Shown: positions 1-6,576, counted from the stretch's first letter. The stretch: DNA of 12,763 nucleotides from Planctomycetota bacterium (GCA_022567055.1 JADFHU010000074.1:1-12763), one strand, 5' to 3'. Numbers and translations are program-made. The notes: generated by a model from the letters alone, not told the origin.

Positions 1-27
1 TGCGTCTGGACGGGGTCAGGCTCCATC

Positions 28-45
28 GACCGTCCTCGGACGGCC
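28..45. repeat. Small REP-like palindrome at window edge
   Basis: Two 8-nt arms, GACCGTCC and GGACGGCC, face each other across a 2-nt loop with one mismatch. They follow a GGGGTCAGGCTCC stretch at 14-24. GC-rich imperfect palindromes of this size are typical of REP-type elements in intergenic DNA. Only one copy is visible and the window edge cuts the context, so the class cannot be settled. Confidence 0.3.
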
Positions 46-98
46 TGCTTCGCCTTCCTTGCCAGACACAGACAACTGCGGCTGCCTTGATCCTACAG

Positions 99-116
99 TT
101 GCTGCGACAGCAGCAA
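99..116. other. Perfect 7-bp inverted repeat downstream of the dehydrogenase gene
   Basis: TTGCTGC and GCAGCAA flank the 4-nt loop GACA. It lies about 70 nt beyond the stop of the minus-strand dehydrogenase gene, in DNA with no recognisable gene. No T-run follows it on the minus strand, so it does not look like a classical intrinsic terminator. It may be a weak terminator, a 3' end stabiliser or chance. Confidence 0.3.
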
Positions 117-185
117 GAAAAATGGTTCAAGAAACGCTCGTTTTCAGTGCGACGATTCATTTTGATGGGCACTCTCAGTCCACCC

Positions 186-1184
186 TCATTCGACAGTCAA
201 GACATACTTGCCGAACTGGGGTGAAGTCTTCATCTGCTCTATCGCGCGATTGCCGTCGCCGAGGGGGAAGGTGTCGTCTATGATCGGTTTGATGCCGTGC
301 GTTTCGACGAAATCAACCATGGCCGCGAAATCGGCCGGTGAGCCCATCGTCGACCCCTGTAGCCGGAGTTGCTTCCAAAAGACCTTGAAGAGATCAAGCT
401 TCGGCGGCGGGCCGGCGGTGGCTCCGTAGTTGACGATGCGTCCGCCCGGAGCGGCGAGGTTGATGAGTGCCGCGTAACCGGGCCCGCCCGCGCTGTCGAT
501 GATCAGTTCCGGCGCACCGGCGGCCTTCACGCATTCCTTGGCCCAGGTCTCGGAGGTGTAGTCGAATCCACCTTGGGCGCCGAGTTGCACGGCGCGTTGA
601 ATCTTCTCCTGGGAGGATGAAGTCACCCACACCTTAGCGCCGGCCGCCACGGCGAACTGAAGGGCCAAGGCTGCCACACCGCCCCCGATGCCGGTGATCA
701 GCACGGTTTCCCCCGCCTTCAACTCGCCCTGTGAGAAGAGGGCCCGGTAAGCGGTCACGCCGGCAAGCGGCAGGGCGGCGGCCTCCTGCCAGCTCAGGTG
801 GGAGGGCTTCGGATGGAGCTGGCTGGCGGGCACGGCGACCTCTGTGGCGAAGGTGCCGTCCCGCGGTAAGCCCAGGATCTGGAAGTCATTGGCCTGGGCG
901 GCCTGCATTTCGCCCCAGCCGAGACCGGGATTGATGATGACGTCCCGACCCTCCCAAGAGGGACCCACCCCTGCCCCAACCTGGGAAACCTTTCCGGCAC
1001 CATCGGAGCCCAGGATAACCGGTGGCTCGATGCCAGGATACAACCCTTGGGTAATCCAATAGTCACGTCGATTAAGGGCCGCCGCCCTAAGTCGAACAAC
1101 GACTTCACCCGGTCCAGGCTGCAATGGGGGACGCTCTTCTAGTTCCAGAGGCGCCTTAACCGACTTAAGAACCAATGCTTTCAT
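186..1184 (-). CDS. Zinc-free medium-chain dehydrogenase / quinone oxidoreductase family protein
   Basis: 332 residues, full length for the family. The N-terminal GroES-like domain (about 1-125) includes ALNRRDYW (36-43) and the GSDGAGKV loop (59-66). The C-terminal Rossmann domain carries the nucleotide-binding turn GIGGGV (165-170). The family moves hydride between NAD(P)H and quinones, enones or alcohols in the cytosol. The lobe that binds structural zinc in alcohol dehydrogenases (four Cys) is replaced by GWGEMQAAQAND (89-100) with no Cys, so it should be zinc-independent. It is the last gene of the minus-strand run, 102 nt after nagB, with a weak GGAGAG upstream. That gap holds a heptamer array, so it may have its own transcript. 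Substrate cannot be told; a role in amino-sugar use is not implied by sequence. Confidence 0.9.
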   Translation of the reverse strand: MKALVLKSVKAPLELEERPPLQPGPGEVVVRLRAAALNRRDYWITQGLYPGIEPPVILGSDGAGKVSQVGAGVGPSWEGRDVIINPGLGWGEMQAAQANDFQILGLPRDGTFATEVAVPASQLHPKPSHLSWQEAAALPLAGVTAYRALFSQGELKAGETVLITGIGGGVAALALQFAVAAGAKVWVTSSSQEKIQRAVQLGAQGGFDYTSETWAKECVKAAGAPELIIDSAGGPGYAALINLAAPGGRIVNYGATAGPPPKLDLFKVFWKQLRLQGSTMGSPADFAAMVDFVETHGIKPIIDDTFPLGDGNRAIEQMKTSPQFGKYVLTVE

Positions 1185-1253
1185 TAAGACCCGACGAATC
1201 TCTCCGATAAGAAGCTTCTATGCCGATCCTTCATTCCCTGCAAGGCCGAGACA

Positions 1254-1296
1254 CAGACCACTGAATTACTGACGAATGACTACTGATTACTGATCC
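1254..1296 (-). repeat. Degenerate TAATCAG heptamer array over the nagB stop codon
   Basis: Read on the minus strand, the DNA falls into consecutive 7-nt units (one of 8): GGATCAG, which ends the coding region, then TAATCAG, whose TAA is the nagB stop, then TAGTCAT, TCGTCAG, TAATTCAG and TGGTCTG. Units share T at position 1 and a TCAG-like end. The same unit appears after the sulfatase gene at 6452-6494 and downstream of the remnant at 6577-6868. Resembles the short tandemly repeated heptanucleotides known from filamentous cyanobacteria, but the copies here are diverged. Confidence 0.6.
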
Positions 1297-2069
1297 CTCA
1301 CGCCCTTTCCCGATTCGCTATCCAGAAAAAGAGTCGTGTCCGGGTGTTGACGCAGGATGGTGGCGGGACAGGCGGTGGTGATGGGGTCGTAGAGGGTCTT
1401 GCCCACTGCCTCGGCCTTGCGTTGGTCGGGCACCACGCAACTGATGGTCCGGCAGTTCATGATGGCCGGGATGGTGAGGCTCAGGGCCTGCTTGGGCACG
1501 TCTGCTAGGGTGGCGAACCAACCCTCTCCGGTCTGCTGCCGGCGGCAGGCCTCGTCGAGGTCCACCACCTTGACCAGGCGCGGGTCCGCAAAGTCGGCCA
1601 CGGGCGGATCGTTGAAGGCGATGTGGCCGTTTTCACCGATGCCGATGCAGGCGACGTCGACGGGATGGCTCTTTAGGAGGGCCTCATAACGTCGGGTCTC
1701 GCCCTCGACGTCGGAGGCGTCTCCTGCCAGGAGGTGCACCTGTGCGGGTTGGACCTGGTCCAGGATTCTCTCCCGCAGGTACTTGCGGAAACTGGCCGGG
1801 TGTTGGTCGGAGAGGTCTCGGTATTCGTCCAGGTGAAATACGGTGATCTTACTCCAGTCGAGTGTCTCTCGGGAGAACGCCGCCAGGAAGGTGAATTGAG
1901 AGGCGCCGGTGGCCAGGATCAGATTGGCCCGTCCCTTGGCTGCAAGGGTTGCCTGTAGCTTGCGGGTGACGAGACGGGCGGCGGCGCGGCCCATGCTCTG
2001 GTCGCTGTCGTAGACGGCCACGTTCAAGCACTCGACTTTGAATTCTTTGATGGCATCGCTTTGAGGCAT
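1287..2069 (-). CDS. nagB: Glucosamine-6-phosphate deaminase (NagB-like)
   Basis: 260 residues, normal for the NagB/6-phosphogluconolactonase-like fold. The cytosolic enzyme converts glucosamine-6-phosphate to fructose-6-phosphate and ammonia, the step after NagA. Visible family motifs are the phosphate-binding LATGAS (52-57), FHLDEY (79-84) with the proton-transfer Asp81, and GIGENGHIAFNDP (143-155) with ring-opening His149. The Asp of E. coli GNDGH is Asn here and the following Glu is Asp154, a pattern I associate with other bacterial NagB branches. The allosteric C-terminal lid of E. coli NagB is not obvious. The start is supported by AAGGAA six nt upstream, itself one nt from a long hairpin. 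It ends in Asp-Gln-stop inside a heptamer array. Close relatives include sugar lactonases and isomerases, but the nagA neighbour favours deaminase. Confidence 0.88.
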   Translation of the reverse strand: MPQSDAIKEFKVECLNVAVYDSDQSMGRAAARLVTRKLQATLAAKGRANLILATGASQFTFLAAFSRETLDWSKITVFHLDEYRDLSDQHPASFRKYLRERILDQVQPAQVHLLAGDASDVEGETRRYEALLKSHPVDVACIGIGENGHIAFNDPPVADFADPRLVKVVDLDEACRRQQTGEGWFATLADVPKQALSLTIPAIMNCRTISCVVPDQRKAEAVGKTLYDPITTACPATILRQHPDTTLFLDSESGKGVRDQ

Positions 2070-2075
2070 GTTGAT

Positions 2076-2081
2076 TTCCTT
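2076..2081 (-). promoter_or_regulatory. Ribosome binding site of nagB beside a hairpin
   Basis: AAGGAA on the minus strand lies six nt before the nagB ATG. It begins one nt after the outer arm of the 2083-2127 hairpin and overlaps the short palindrome TTCCTAAGGAA, so access to it could depend on how that hairpin folds. Confidence 0.55.
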
Positions 2082-2082
2082 A

Positions 2083-2127
2083 GGAACCGCGCATCACTAA
2101 ATGACTCATTTAGTGATGCGCGGCTCC
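2083..2127. promoter_or_regulatory. Long intercistronic hairpin between transporter and nagB
   Basis: Arms at 2083-2103 and 2107-2127 are 21 nt long with a single mismatch (which can be a G-U pair in one orientation) around a 3-nt loop. It fills most of the 63-nt gap between the transporter stop and the nagB start. No T-tract follows it in the minus-strand direction; the nagB ribosome binding site comes instead. That argues against a simple terminator and for an RNA-processing or stability element, an attenuator that sets nagB level relative to the upstream genes, or a mobile intergenic palindrome. Confidence 0.75.
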
Positions 2128-2132
2128 TTAGC

Positions 2133-3389
2133 TTAGAATAACTCCACCAGCGCAAAGCCCGTGGTGATCAATGAGAATAGGATCACGGCGATCAGGCCGA
2201 CGTTCATGATCGCGCCTGGGCGGCGATTCTTCATGAGTTGTGTCCTGTTGAGCAGGATGAATGCGGGAATGGCCACGCCGGGCAATATGCAGGCCTGGAA
2301 GGCCTGGGAGAAGATCATCAAGGCGGGGGGGCGCTGTTCCATGAAGACCATGCCAAAACCGAAGAGGATGCCGACCAACATCAGGATGCGGAAGAGGGGC
2401 GAGTGAATGTCCCGCGCCTGACCGCGATAGTCGCAGATCACCCAGGGGGCGATCAACACGATGGGAAAGACGGTGGAGAGGCCGGCCCCGGTGATGCCGA
2501 TGATCAAGATGAAGGCGGCGATCTTGCCACCCAGGGGTTCGAAGAGATGGATCATGTCGACGGTGTCTACCACTTTCAGGCCCTTGACGTGCAGGGTCCC
2601 GGCGGCGACGGCCATGATGATGCCGCTGAGATACAACATCACAGTGGCGGAGACCAGGGCGTCCCGTTTTTCGCTGCTGAGATGATCGATGGTCCAACCC
2701 TTCTCCGCCACCACCGTGCTGCGGACGATGAACAGCGCGGCCGAACAGGTGGTCCCCGCTATGGCGGCCACCAGGCCGAAGGCCCCGAAGGCCCCGAAGG
2801 CCCCGGGGGTGTTGGGAACGCGGGGCACCAGGCCGGCAGCGATGGCGGCGAAGTCGGGTTTGACCATGAAGAACACCACGGTAAAGCAGAACCCCATCAA
2901 GATCACACAGACCGTGAGTACCTTCTCGAAGAGCTGGTAGCGACCATACCAGAGCATGGTGTACAGCGCCGCGACAATGACCAGGATGATCCAGAAGGGA
3001 TGCACGAACGGCAGACCGATCCGAAGCAGTCCGTCCTGCAGGAGGTCGGCCACGATCCCCATGATCCCCATCAGCGCCAACAACTCGCCGATGATAACGG
3101 CCACCAGGATGTAGAGCGCCAGGCACTTGCCCCACTTGAATTGGGTTTTGAAGTTAAATAGGGCGGTGTGTCCGGTGACCAGGGTCAACTGACCATAGGC
3201 CACCATGAGCACGAAGGTGAAGACACAGGAGAGCAATAGGGCCCAAAACAGGGACATGCCGTGTTCGGCCCCCGACGTGGCCATGGTCAGGACACTGCCG
3301 GTGCCGATGTTGTAGCCGATGAGAAAGAGACCCGGCCCGACCGCGGCCAGGGCCAATTTGAGGCGTGGTAGGGGGCCTTTACCCGCCAT
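2133..3389 (-). CDS. Nramp-like (LeuT-fold) membrane transporter lacking the Nramp metal ligands
   Basis: 418 residues with about eleven hydrophobic segments, an inner-membrane protein. GPGLFLIGYNIGTG (18-31) matches the first helix of Nramp Mn/Fe transporters, where the sequence reads GPG...GY-x-DPGN. The segment AGTTCSAALFIVRS (211-224) matches the sixth helix, which reads ATVMPHNLYLHS. The metal ligands Asp and Asn of DPGN and Met of MPH are all absent: IGTG (28-31) and CSAA (215-218) stand in their place. Metal transport is therefore unlikely as annotated by homology. The gene overlaps the end of nagA by 11 nt and precedes nagB, so translational coupling with amino-sugar catabolism is likely. 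I infer uptake of GlcNAc, glucosamine or a related ligand, possibly ion-coupled; no sequence feature proves the substrate. Confidence 0.8.
   Translation of the reverse strand: MAGKGPLPRLKLALAAVGPGLFLIGYNIGTGSVLTMATSGAEHGMSLFWALLLSCVFTFVLMVAYGQLTLVTGHTALFNFKTQFKWGKCLALYILVAVIIGELLALMGIMGIVADLLQDGLLRIGLPFVHPFWIILVIVAALYTMLWYGRYQLFEKVLTVCVILMGFCFTVVFFMVKPDFAAIAAGLVPRVPNTPGAFGAFGAFGLVAAIAGTTCSAALFIVRSTVVAEKGWTIDHLSSEKRDALVSATVMLYLSGIIMAVAAGTLHVKGLKVVDTVDMIHLFEPLGGKIAAFILIIGITGAGLSTVFPIVLIAPWVICDYRGQARDIHSPLFRILMLVGILFGFGMVFMEQRPPALMIFSQAFQACILPGVAIPAFILLNRTQLMKNRRPGAIMNVGLIAVILFSLITTGFALVELF
2781..2804 (-). repeat. In-frame 9-nt tandem repeat in the transporter gene
   Basis: Nearly three copies of GGCCCCGAA on the plus strand, preceded by a shortened copy at 2774-2780, encode Gly-Ala-Phe three times (residues 197-205), just before the sixth-helix motif. 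Being a multiple of three it can gain or lose units without breaking the frame. It would lengthen or shorten the loop or helix end that enters the predicted substrate site. Confidence 0.75.
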
Positions 3390-4626
3390 AGACCACTTCC
3401 CCTGCTACCAGGGTCTGCTTGATGTGTAGGACATTGTCCTTCACGGTAAAGAGGATCAGGTCCGCACGCTTACCCGGGGCGATCTCGCCCCGGTCATCCA
3501 GGCCGTATAGGCGGGCGGGATTAGTGCTGGCCATGGTGATGGCGTCCCTCAAGGTGCACTGGGTGAACCTCATGATGTTGCCCACGCCCTTGGTGATGGG
3601 GGAGGCCGCTCCGGCCAGCACGTTTTGGGCCGGGTACTTGATCATGCCGTCCGCCGTCAGTTCGATGGTCTTGCCGTCGGCGTCGTAGGTTCCGGGTTTC
3701 ATGCCGGCGTAGCGCGTGACATCCGAGGTGAGTATGATCCCCGCCGTTCCCTTGACCTTGTAAAAGACCCGCACCTCTTCCGGCCGCAGGTGAAAGCCGT
3801 CGCAGATAATACTGGCTTTGATCCGATCGTCTGCCAGTTGGGGCCAGAGGGGATTGACATGCCGATTGATCATGTTGGCGCAGCCGTTGCCCAGGTGGGT
3901 GGAGATCGCGGCGCCGGCGTCAATCGCCCGTGTGATGATCTCCATGGAACCGTTGTGGTGGCCCAGGGCCACCACGATGTTTTTGCGGCGACAGTTGCGG
4001 ATGAACTCAAACGCGCCCTCCATTTCCGGCGCCAGTGTCACCTGGAGGATTTTCTCGTCGGCGGCTTCATAGTAAACCATGAACTCCTGCCAATCGGGGG
4101 GACGCACCCACTTCTTGGGGTGTGCGCCGCGGTAACCGTCAATGGGGGAGATATAGGGCCCTTCGAGATGGTAGCCGGGGATGGAACGACCGATATCCGG
4201 CTCGCGCACGGCTTGGGCCAGTACGGCAAAATTTGTTTTTAGGATCTCATGGCTGTTGGTGGTCAAGGTGGGAAGATAGGTGGTCACACCCTCCTTCCAA
4301 AGCGCGCGGGTGGCCTTGCGAACGCCCTCTACGGTGAGCTTTCCCCCGGCGAAGCCAAAGGAGATGGAGGCATAGCCGTTGACTTGATTGTCGATCAGTC
4401 CCGGTGCGACATAGGGGAGGTCACGCGGGTGACTCCCCTTGGGCTTTCGGGTAATGCGAGTGATCTTGCCGTCTTGAATCTCGATGGCAACCGGCGTGTT
4501 GTCCCAATAGAGCAGTCCTTCCACCATGGTCGGTCTCTTCTCCGCTGAAAGTGCCAGTGAGTGACATGTCCCCAAATAGAGAGCGAGGCAGATGAATGGC
4601 CGGAGGCGATGAATGCGTGCTGTCAT
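3379..4626 (-). CDS. nagA: N-acetylglucosamine-6-phosphate deacetylase-like amidohydrolase with a signal peptide
   Basis: 415 residues. From Met34 on it matches NagA, which removes acetate from GlcNAc-6-phosphate: APGLIDNQVNG (74-84) replaces the HxH of other amidohydrolases, as in E. coli NagA. Metal Glu155 sits in HLEGP, His223 in LGHHNGS, His244 in THLGN, and catalytic Asp302 in LTSD. Residues 1-28 look like a Sec signal peptide, with Arg in the n-region, a hydrophobic core FICLALYLG and cleavage after ALSA. The start at 4626 has a good AAGGGG seven nt upstream. Starting at 4527 would give 382 residues, the E. coli length, with a weaker GGAG 12 nt upstream. Either the protein is exported and acts on a different acetylated substrate, or the internal start is used. 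First gene of the operon; the stop overlaps the transporter start. Confidence 0.87.
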   Translation of the reverse strand: MTARIHRLRPFICLALYLGTCHSLALSAEKRPTMVEGLLYWDNTPVAIEIQDGKITRITRKPKGSHPRDLPYVAPGLIDNQVNGYASISFGFAGGKLTVEGVRKATRALWKEGVTTYLPTLTTNSHEILKTNFAVLAQAVREPDIGRSIPGYHLEGPYISPIDGYRGAHPKKWVRPPDWQEFMVYYEAADEKILQVTLAPEMEGAFEFIRNCRRKNIVVALGHHNGSMEIITRAIDAGAAISTHLGNGCANMINRHVNPLWPQLADDRIKASIICDGFHLRPEEVRVFYKVKGTAGIILTSDVTRYAGMKPGTYDADGKTIELTADGMIKYPAQNVLAGAASPITKGVGNIMRFTQCTLRDAITMASTNPARLYGLDDRGEIAPGKRADLILFTVKDNVLHIKQTLVAGEVVYGG

Positions 4627-4633
4627 CTCTGAT

Positions 4634-4639
4634 CCCCTT
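4634..4639 (-). promoter_or_regulatory. Ribosome binding site that supports the long nagA start
   Basis: AAGGGG on the minus strand, seven nt before the ATG at 4626. It is the best such site near either candidate start and is the main reason to keep the signal peptide in the annotated protein. Confidence 0.6.
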
Positions 4640-4666
4640 CAAGGTTACCGTTGCCGATGGCTTACT

Positions 4667-4689
4667 CGGTGTTTCACATCATCACACCG
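4667..4689. promoter_or_regulatory. Inverted repeat upstream of nagA, possible operator
   Basis: CGGTGT and ACACCG face each other across 11 nt, about 40 nt upstream of the nagA start. Size and place fit a dimeric repressor site controlling the nag operon, but six-bp arms can occur by chance and no regulator gene is in the window. Confidence 0.3.
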
Positions 4690-4782
4690 GAGTGCATCAT
4701 GACAACAAAGATAGAAAGGGGAACGAACGGTGTCCAGTACATTTTCTTGATTCCAATGCCTGCTTCTGTTGCCACTCCCAGC

Positions 4783-4823
4783 GTTTTCTGAGGTTTTCCG
4801 AGAAATGGGGTGAGTTTTCCGAC
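4783..4823 (+). promoter_or_regulatory. Three helically phased GTTTTCYGA repeats before the sulfatase gene
   Basis: GTTTTC(C/T)GA(G/C) occurs at 4783-4792, 4793-4802 and 4814-4823. The starts are 10 and 21 nt apart, so all three face the same side of the helix. The array ends 22 nt before the sulfatase ATG in the divergent spacer. This is the arrangement expected of tandem activator or repressor sites. I see no confident -35/-10 pair; TATTAGTAT at about 4830-4838 could be a -10 or just AT-rich DNA. Confidence 0.4.
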
Positions 4824-4845
4824 GGACCCTATTAGTATTCAGTCC

Positions 4846-6468
4846 ATGAAACGACTGATTCAGTTGCTTCCCCTGTGTTTGACCCTGCTGGCGGCCGCGG
4901 ATGACCGTCCCAACATCCTCTGGGTCACCTGTGAGGACATGAGCGCTCGCCTCCCGTCATACGGAGACAACACGGTTCAGACGCCCCATCTCGATCGTTT
5001 GGCCCATGAAGGCGTTCGATACACGAGTGCTTTCGGGACCTACGGTGTCTGCGCGCCCAACCGGCACACTTTGATCATGGGGATGTACCCCTCCTCGACC
5101 GGCGCCATGGCCATGCGCACCTGGAAGCGCACGAGCGCCCTGAAGATGATCACCGATCCCGAGTTGCTGGCGATTCCCGTCTATGAGGCCACGCCGCCCG
5201 CCCAGGCCAAGTGCTTCACCGAATACCTGCGGGCCGCCGGATACTACTGTTCCAACAACGCCAAGACCGACTACCAAATGCAGACGCCGATTACGGCCTG
5301 GGATGACTCTTCCAACACCGCGCACTGGCGAAACCGACCCACACGGGACACGCCCTTTTTCGCGGTGTTCAACAATACCGTCACGCACGAGAGTAAGACC
5401 TTCAAGAAAACCTCGCCCCAGCGAGTCGATCCGAAAGAGCTAACGCTTCCCCCTTACTATCCCGACACGGAGGCCGTGAGGCAAGGTATGGCCTGGCACT
5501 ACGACAACATCGTCGCCATGGACACTTGGGTCGGAAGGGTCCTGGGCGAATTGGCAGCCGATGAGTTGCTGGAAAAGACGATTGTCTTCTTCTTCAGCGA
5601 TCACGGCGACGGCCTGCCCCGCGCCAAACGATGGGTCTACGATTCCGGACTGCACGTGCCCCTGTTGATTCGCTTTCCCGATGGACGCCTGGCAGGAACC
5701 ACCAATACCGAGCTGGTCAGTTTCATCGATTTCGCTCCGACCGTGATGTCATTGACTGGGCTGGCCATCCCTCCGCACATGGAGGGACAAGCCTTTCTGG
5801 GCCCGAAGAAGGCGCCTCCGAGGAAGTACATCTTCGGCTTTCGCGATCGCATGGATCCGGCTCCGGAAACGATTCGCGCGGTTCGCGACGGGCGTTTCAA
5901 GTATGTCCGCAACTATCGGCCGGATCTGCCTTACCTGGGCTACATCCCTTACCGCGATCAGGCCCCCATCATGCAGAGCATCCATGAAGAAATGGCCGCG
6001 GCGCGCCTGGGACCCGATCAATGGCAGTTCAGCGCCAAGCACAAGCCTCTGGAAGAACTATACGACACAGTGGCCGACCCCCACGAGATCCGTAACCTGG
6101 CAGCAGACCCCGAGCATTTCGACAAGTTGGCCGAGTTGCGTGCGGCCCGTCACGCCTTCCAGCAGCGCTTTGGCGACCTCGGCATGTTGCCGGAAAGCGA
6201 GTTGATTAAGAGGCTGTGGCCACCCGCCGGCAAGCAGCCGACGACCGCCGACCCTGCGATTGAGATTCATGGAGGCCTTGCCCGAATCCTTTGCGAATCC
6301 GAAGGCGCATCGATTGCCTATCGGATCTCGGGAGAGAAGACCTGGCGCCTGTATACGACGCCTGTGGTGCTGGAGGGTGTTCGCTCGATTGCCGCACAGG
6401 CGATCCGATACGGGTGGACTAAGAGTGGCATCGTCGAGTTGCGGGTGAAACCGATCGGTAATCAGTAA
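4846..6468 (+). CDS. Secreted sulfatase (formylglycine type)
   Basis: 540 residues from the ATG at 4846. An in-frame GTG at 4810 is rejected because it would bury the signal peptide MKRLIQLLPLCLTLLAAADD. Sulfatases hydrolyse sulfate esters using a Cys or Ser matured to formylglycine. Here Cys69 lies in CAPNR (69-73), while the usual Thr-Gly that closes the signature is Met-Gly (78-79). Metal-site acidic residues are seen in WVTCEDMS (26-33), and FSDHGDG sits in the middle with RWVYDSGLHVPLLIR after it. I recall the TCED and NNAKTDYQ patterns from sulfatases of planctomycete-like bacteria. Expected location is periplasm or outside. Transcribed away from the nag operon across a shared 219-nt spacer, which suggests co-regulation. 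No Shine-Dalgarno is visible. The last codons and the stop lie within a TAATCAG array. Confidence 0.93.
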   Translation: MKRLIQLLPLCLTLLAAADDRPNILWVTCEDMSARLPSYGDNTVQTPHLDRLAHEGVRYTSAFGTYGVCAPNRHTLIMGMYPSSTGAMAMRTWKRTSALKMITDPELLAIPVYEATPPAQAKCFTEYLRAAGYYCSNNAKTDYQMQTPITAWDDSSNTAHWRNRPTRDTPFFAVFNNTVTHESKTFKKTSPQRVDPKELTLPPYYPDTEAVRQGMAWHYDNIVAMDTWVGRVLGELAADELLEKTIVFFFSDHGDGLPRAKRWVYDSGLHVPLLIRFPDGRLAGTTNTELVSFIDFAPTVMSLTGLAIPPHMEGQAFLGPKKAPPRKYIFGFRDRMDPAPETIRAVRDGRFKYVRNYRPDLPYLGYIPYRDQAPIMQSIHEEMAAARLGPDQWQFSAKHKPLEELYDTVADPHEIRNLAADPEHFDKLAELRAARHAFQQRFGDLGMLPESELIKRLWPPAGKQPTTADPAIEIHGGLARILCESEGASIAYRISGEKTWRLYTTPVVLEGVRSIAAQAIRYGWTKSGIVELRVKPIGNQ

Positions 6469-6494
6469 TCAGTAACGAAGTAATCAGTCGTTAG
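6452..6494 (+). repeat. TAATCAG heptamer array over the sulfatase stop codon
   Basis: Units on the plus strand run CGATCGG, TAATCAG, TAATCAG (its TAA is the stop at 6466-6468), an 8-nt TAACGAAG, TAATCAG and TCGTTAG. The array covers the final three sense codons (Gly-Asn-Gln) and continues past the gene. It is the same unit, in the same relation to the stop, as downstream of nagB. Confidence 0.7.
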
Positions 6495-6516
6495 CTCATA
6501 CCAATCATTGATGATG

Positions 6517-6558
6517 GAGGGGACCGAAGATCGGGGATCAGGGACTGATTACCGATTA
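6517..6558 (-). repeat. Heptamer array downstream of the glycosidase remnant, inverted to the preceding array
   Basis: On the minus strand the units are TAATCGG, TAATCAG, TCCCTGA, TCCCCGA, TCTTCGG and TCCCCTC, a strict 7-nt period with T at position 1. It begins about 20 nt beyond the remnant's stop, so again it is in sense orientation behind a reading frame. Together with 6452-6494 it makes an inverted repeat with a short spacer; the shared core is CGAAGTAATC plus GGTAATCAGT. Confidence 0.6.
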
Positions 6559-6576
6559 CTTCGTCGGTGCCGGTAC

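Noticed and set aside
59..283. 74-codon plus-strand frame at the window start
   Set aside because: Not recognised, no ribosome site, and its second half is antisense to the dehydrogenase C-terminus.
2083..2127. Hairpin as an intrinsic terminator of the nagA-transporter transcript
   Set aside because: No T-tract follows in the direction of transcription; the next bases are the nagB ribosome binding site.
2128..3161. Long open frames overlapping the transporter gene on both strands
   Set aside because: Their translations are rich in Gly, Arg, His and Asp with no family motif, and the transporter frame has a clear membrane pattern. They are GC-driven shadows.
2133..3389. Plain annotation as a Mn/Fe Nramp transporter
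   Set aside because: All three ligand residues usually required for metal binding are missing, and the operon context is amino-sugar catabolism.
3625..4242. 205-codon plus-strand frame opposite nagA
   Set aside because: It lies wholly within a gene with intact catalytic motifs and shows no recognisable domain.
4810..4845. GTG start 12 codons upstream for the sulfatase
   Set aside because: It would place polar residues before the signal peptide and overlaps the phased repeats; the ATG at 4846 gives a normal signal sequence.
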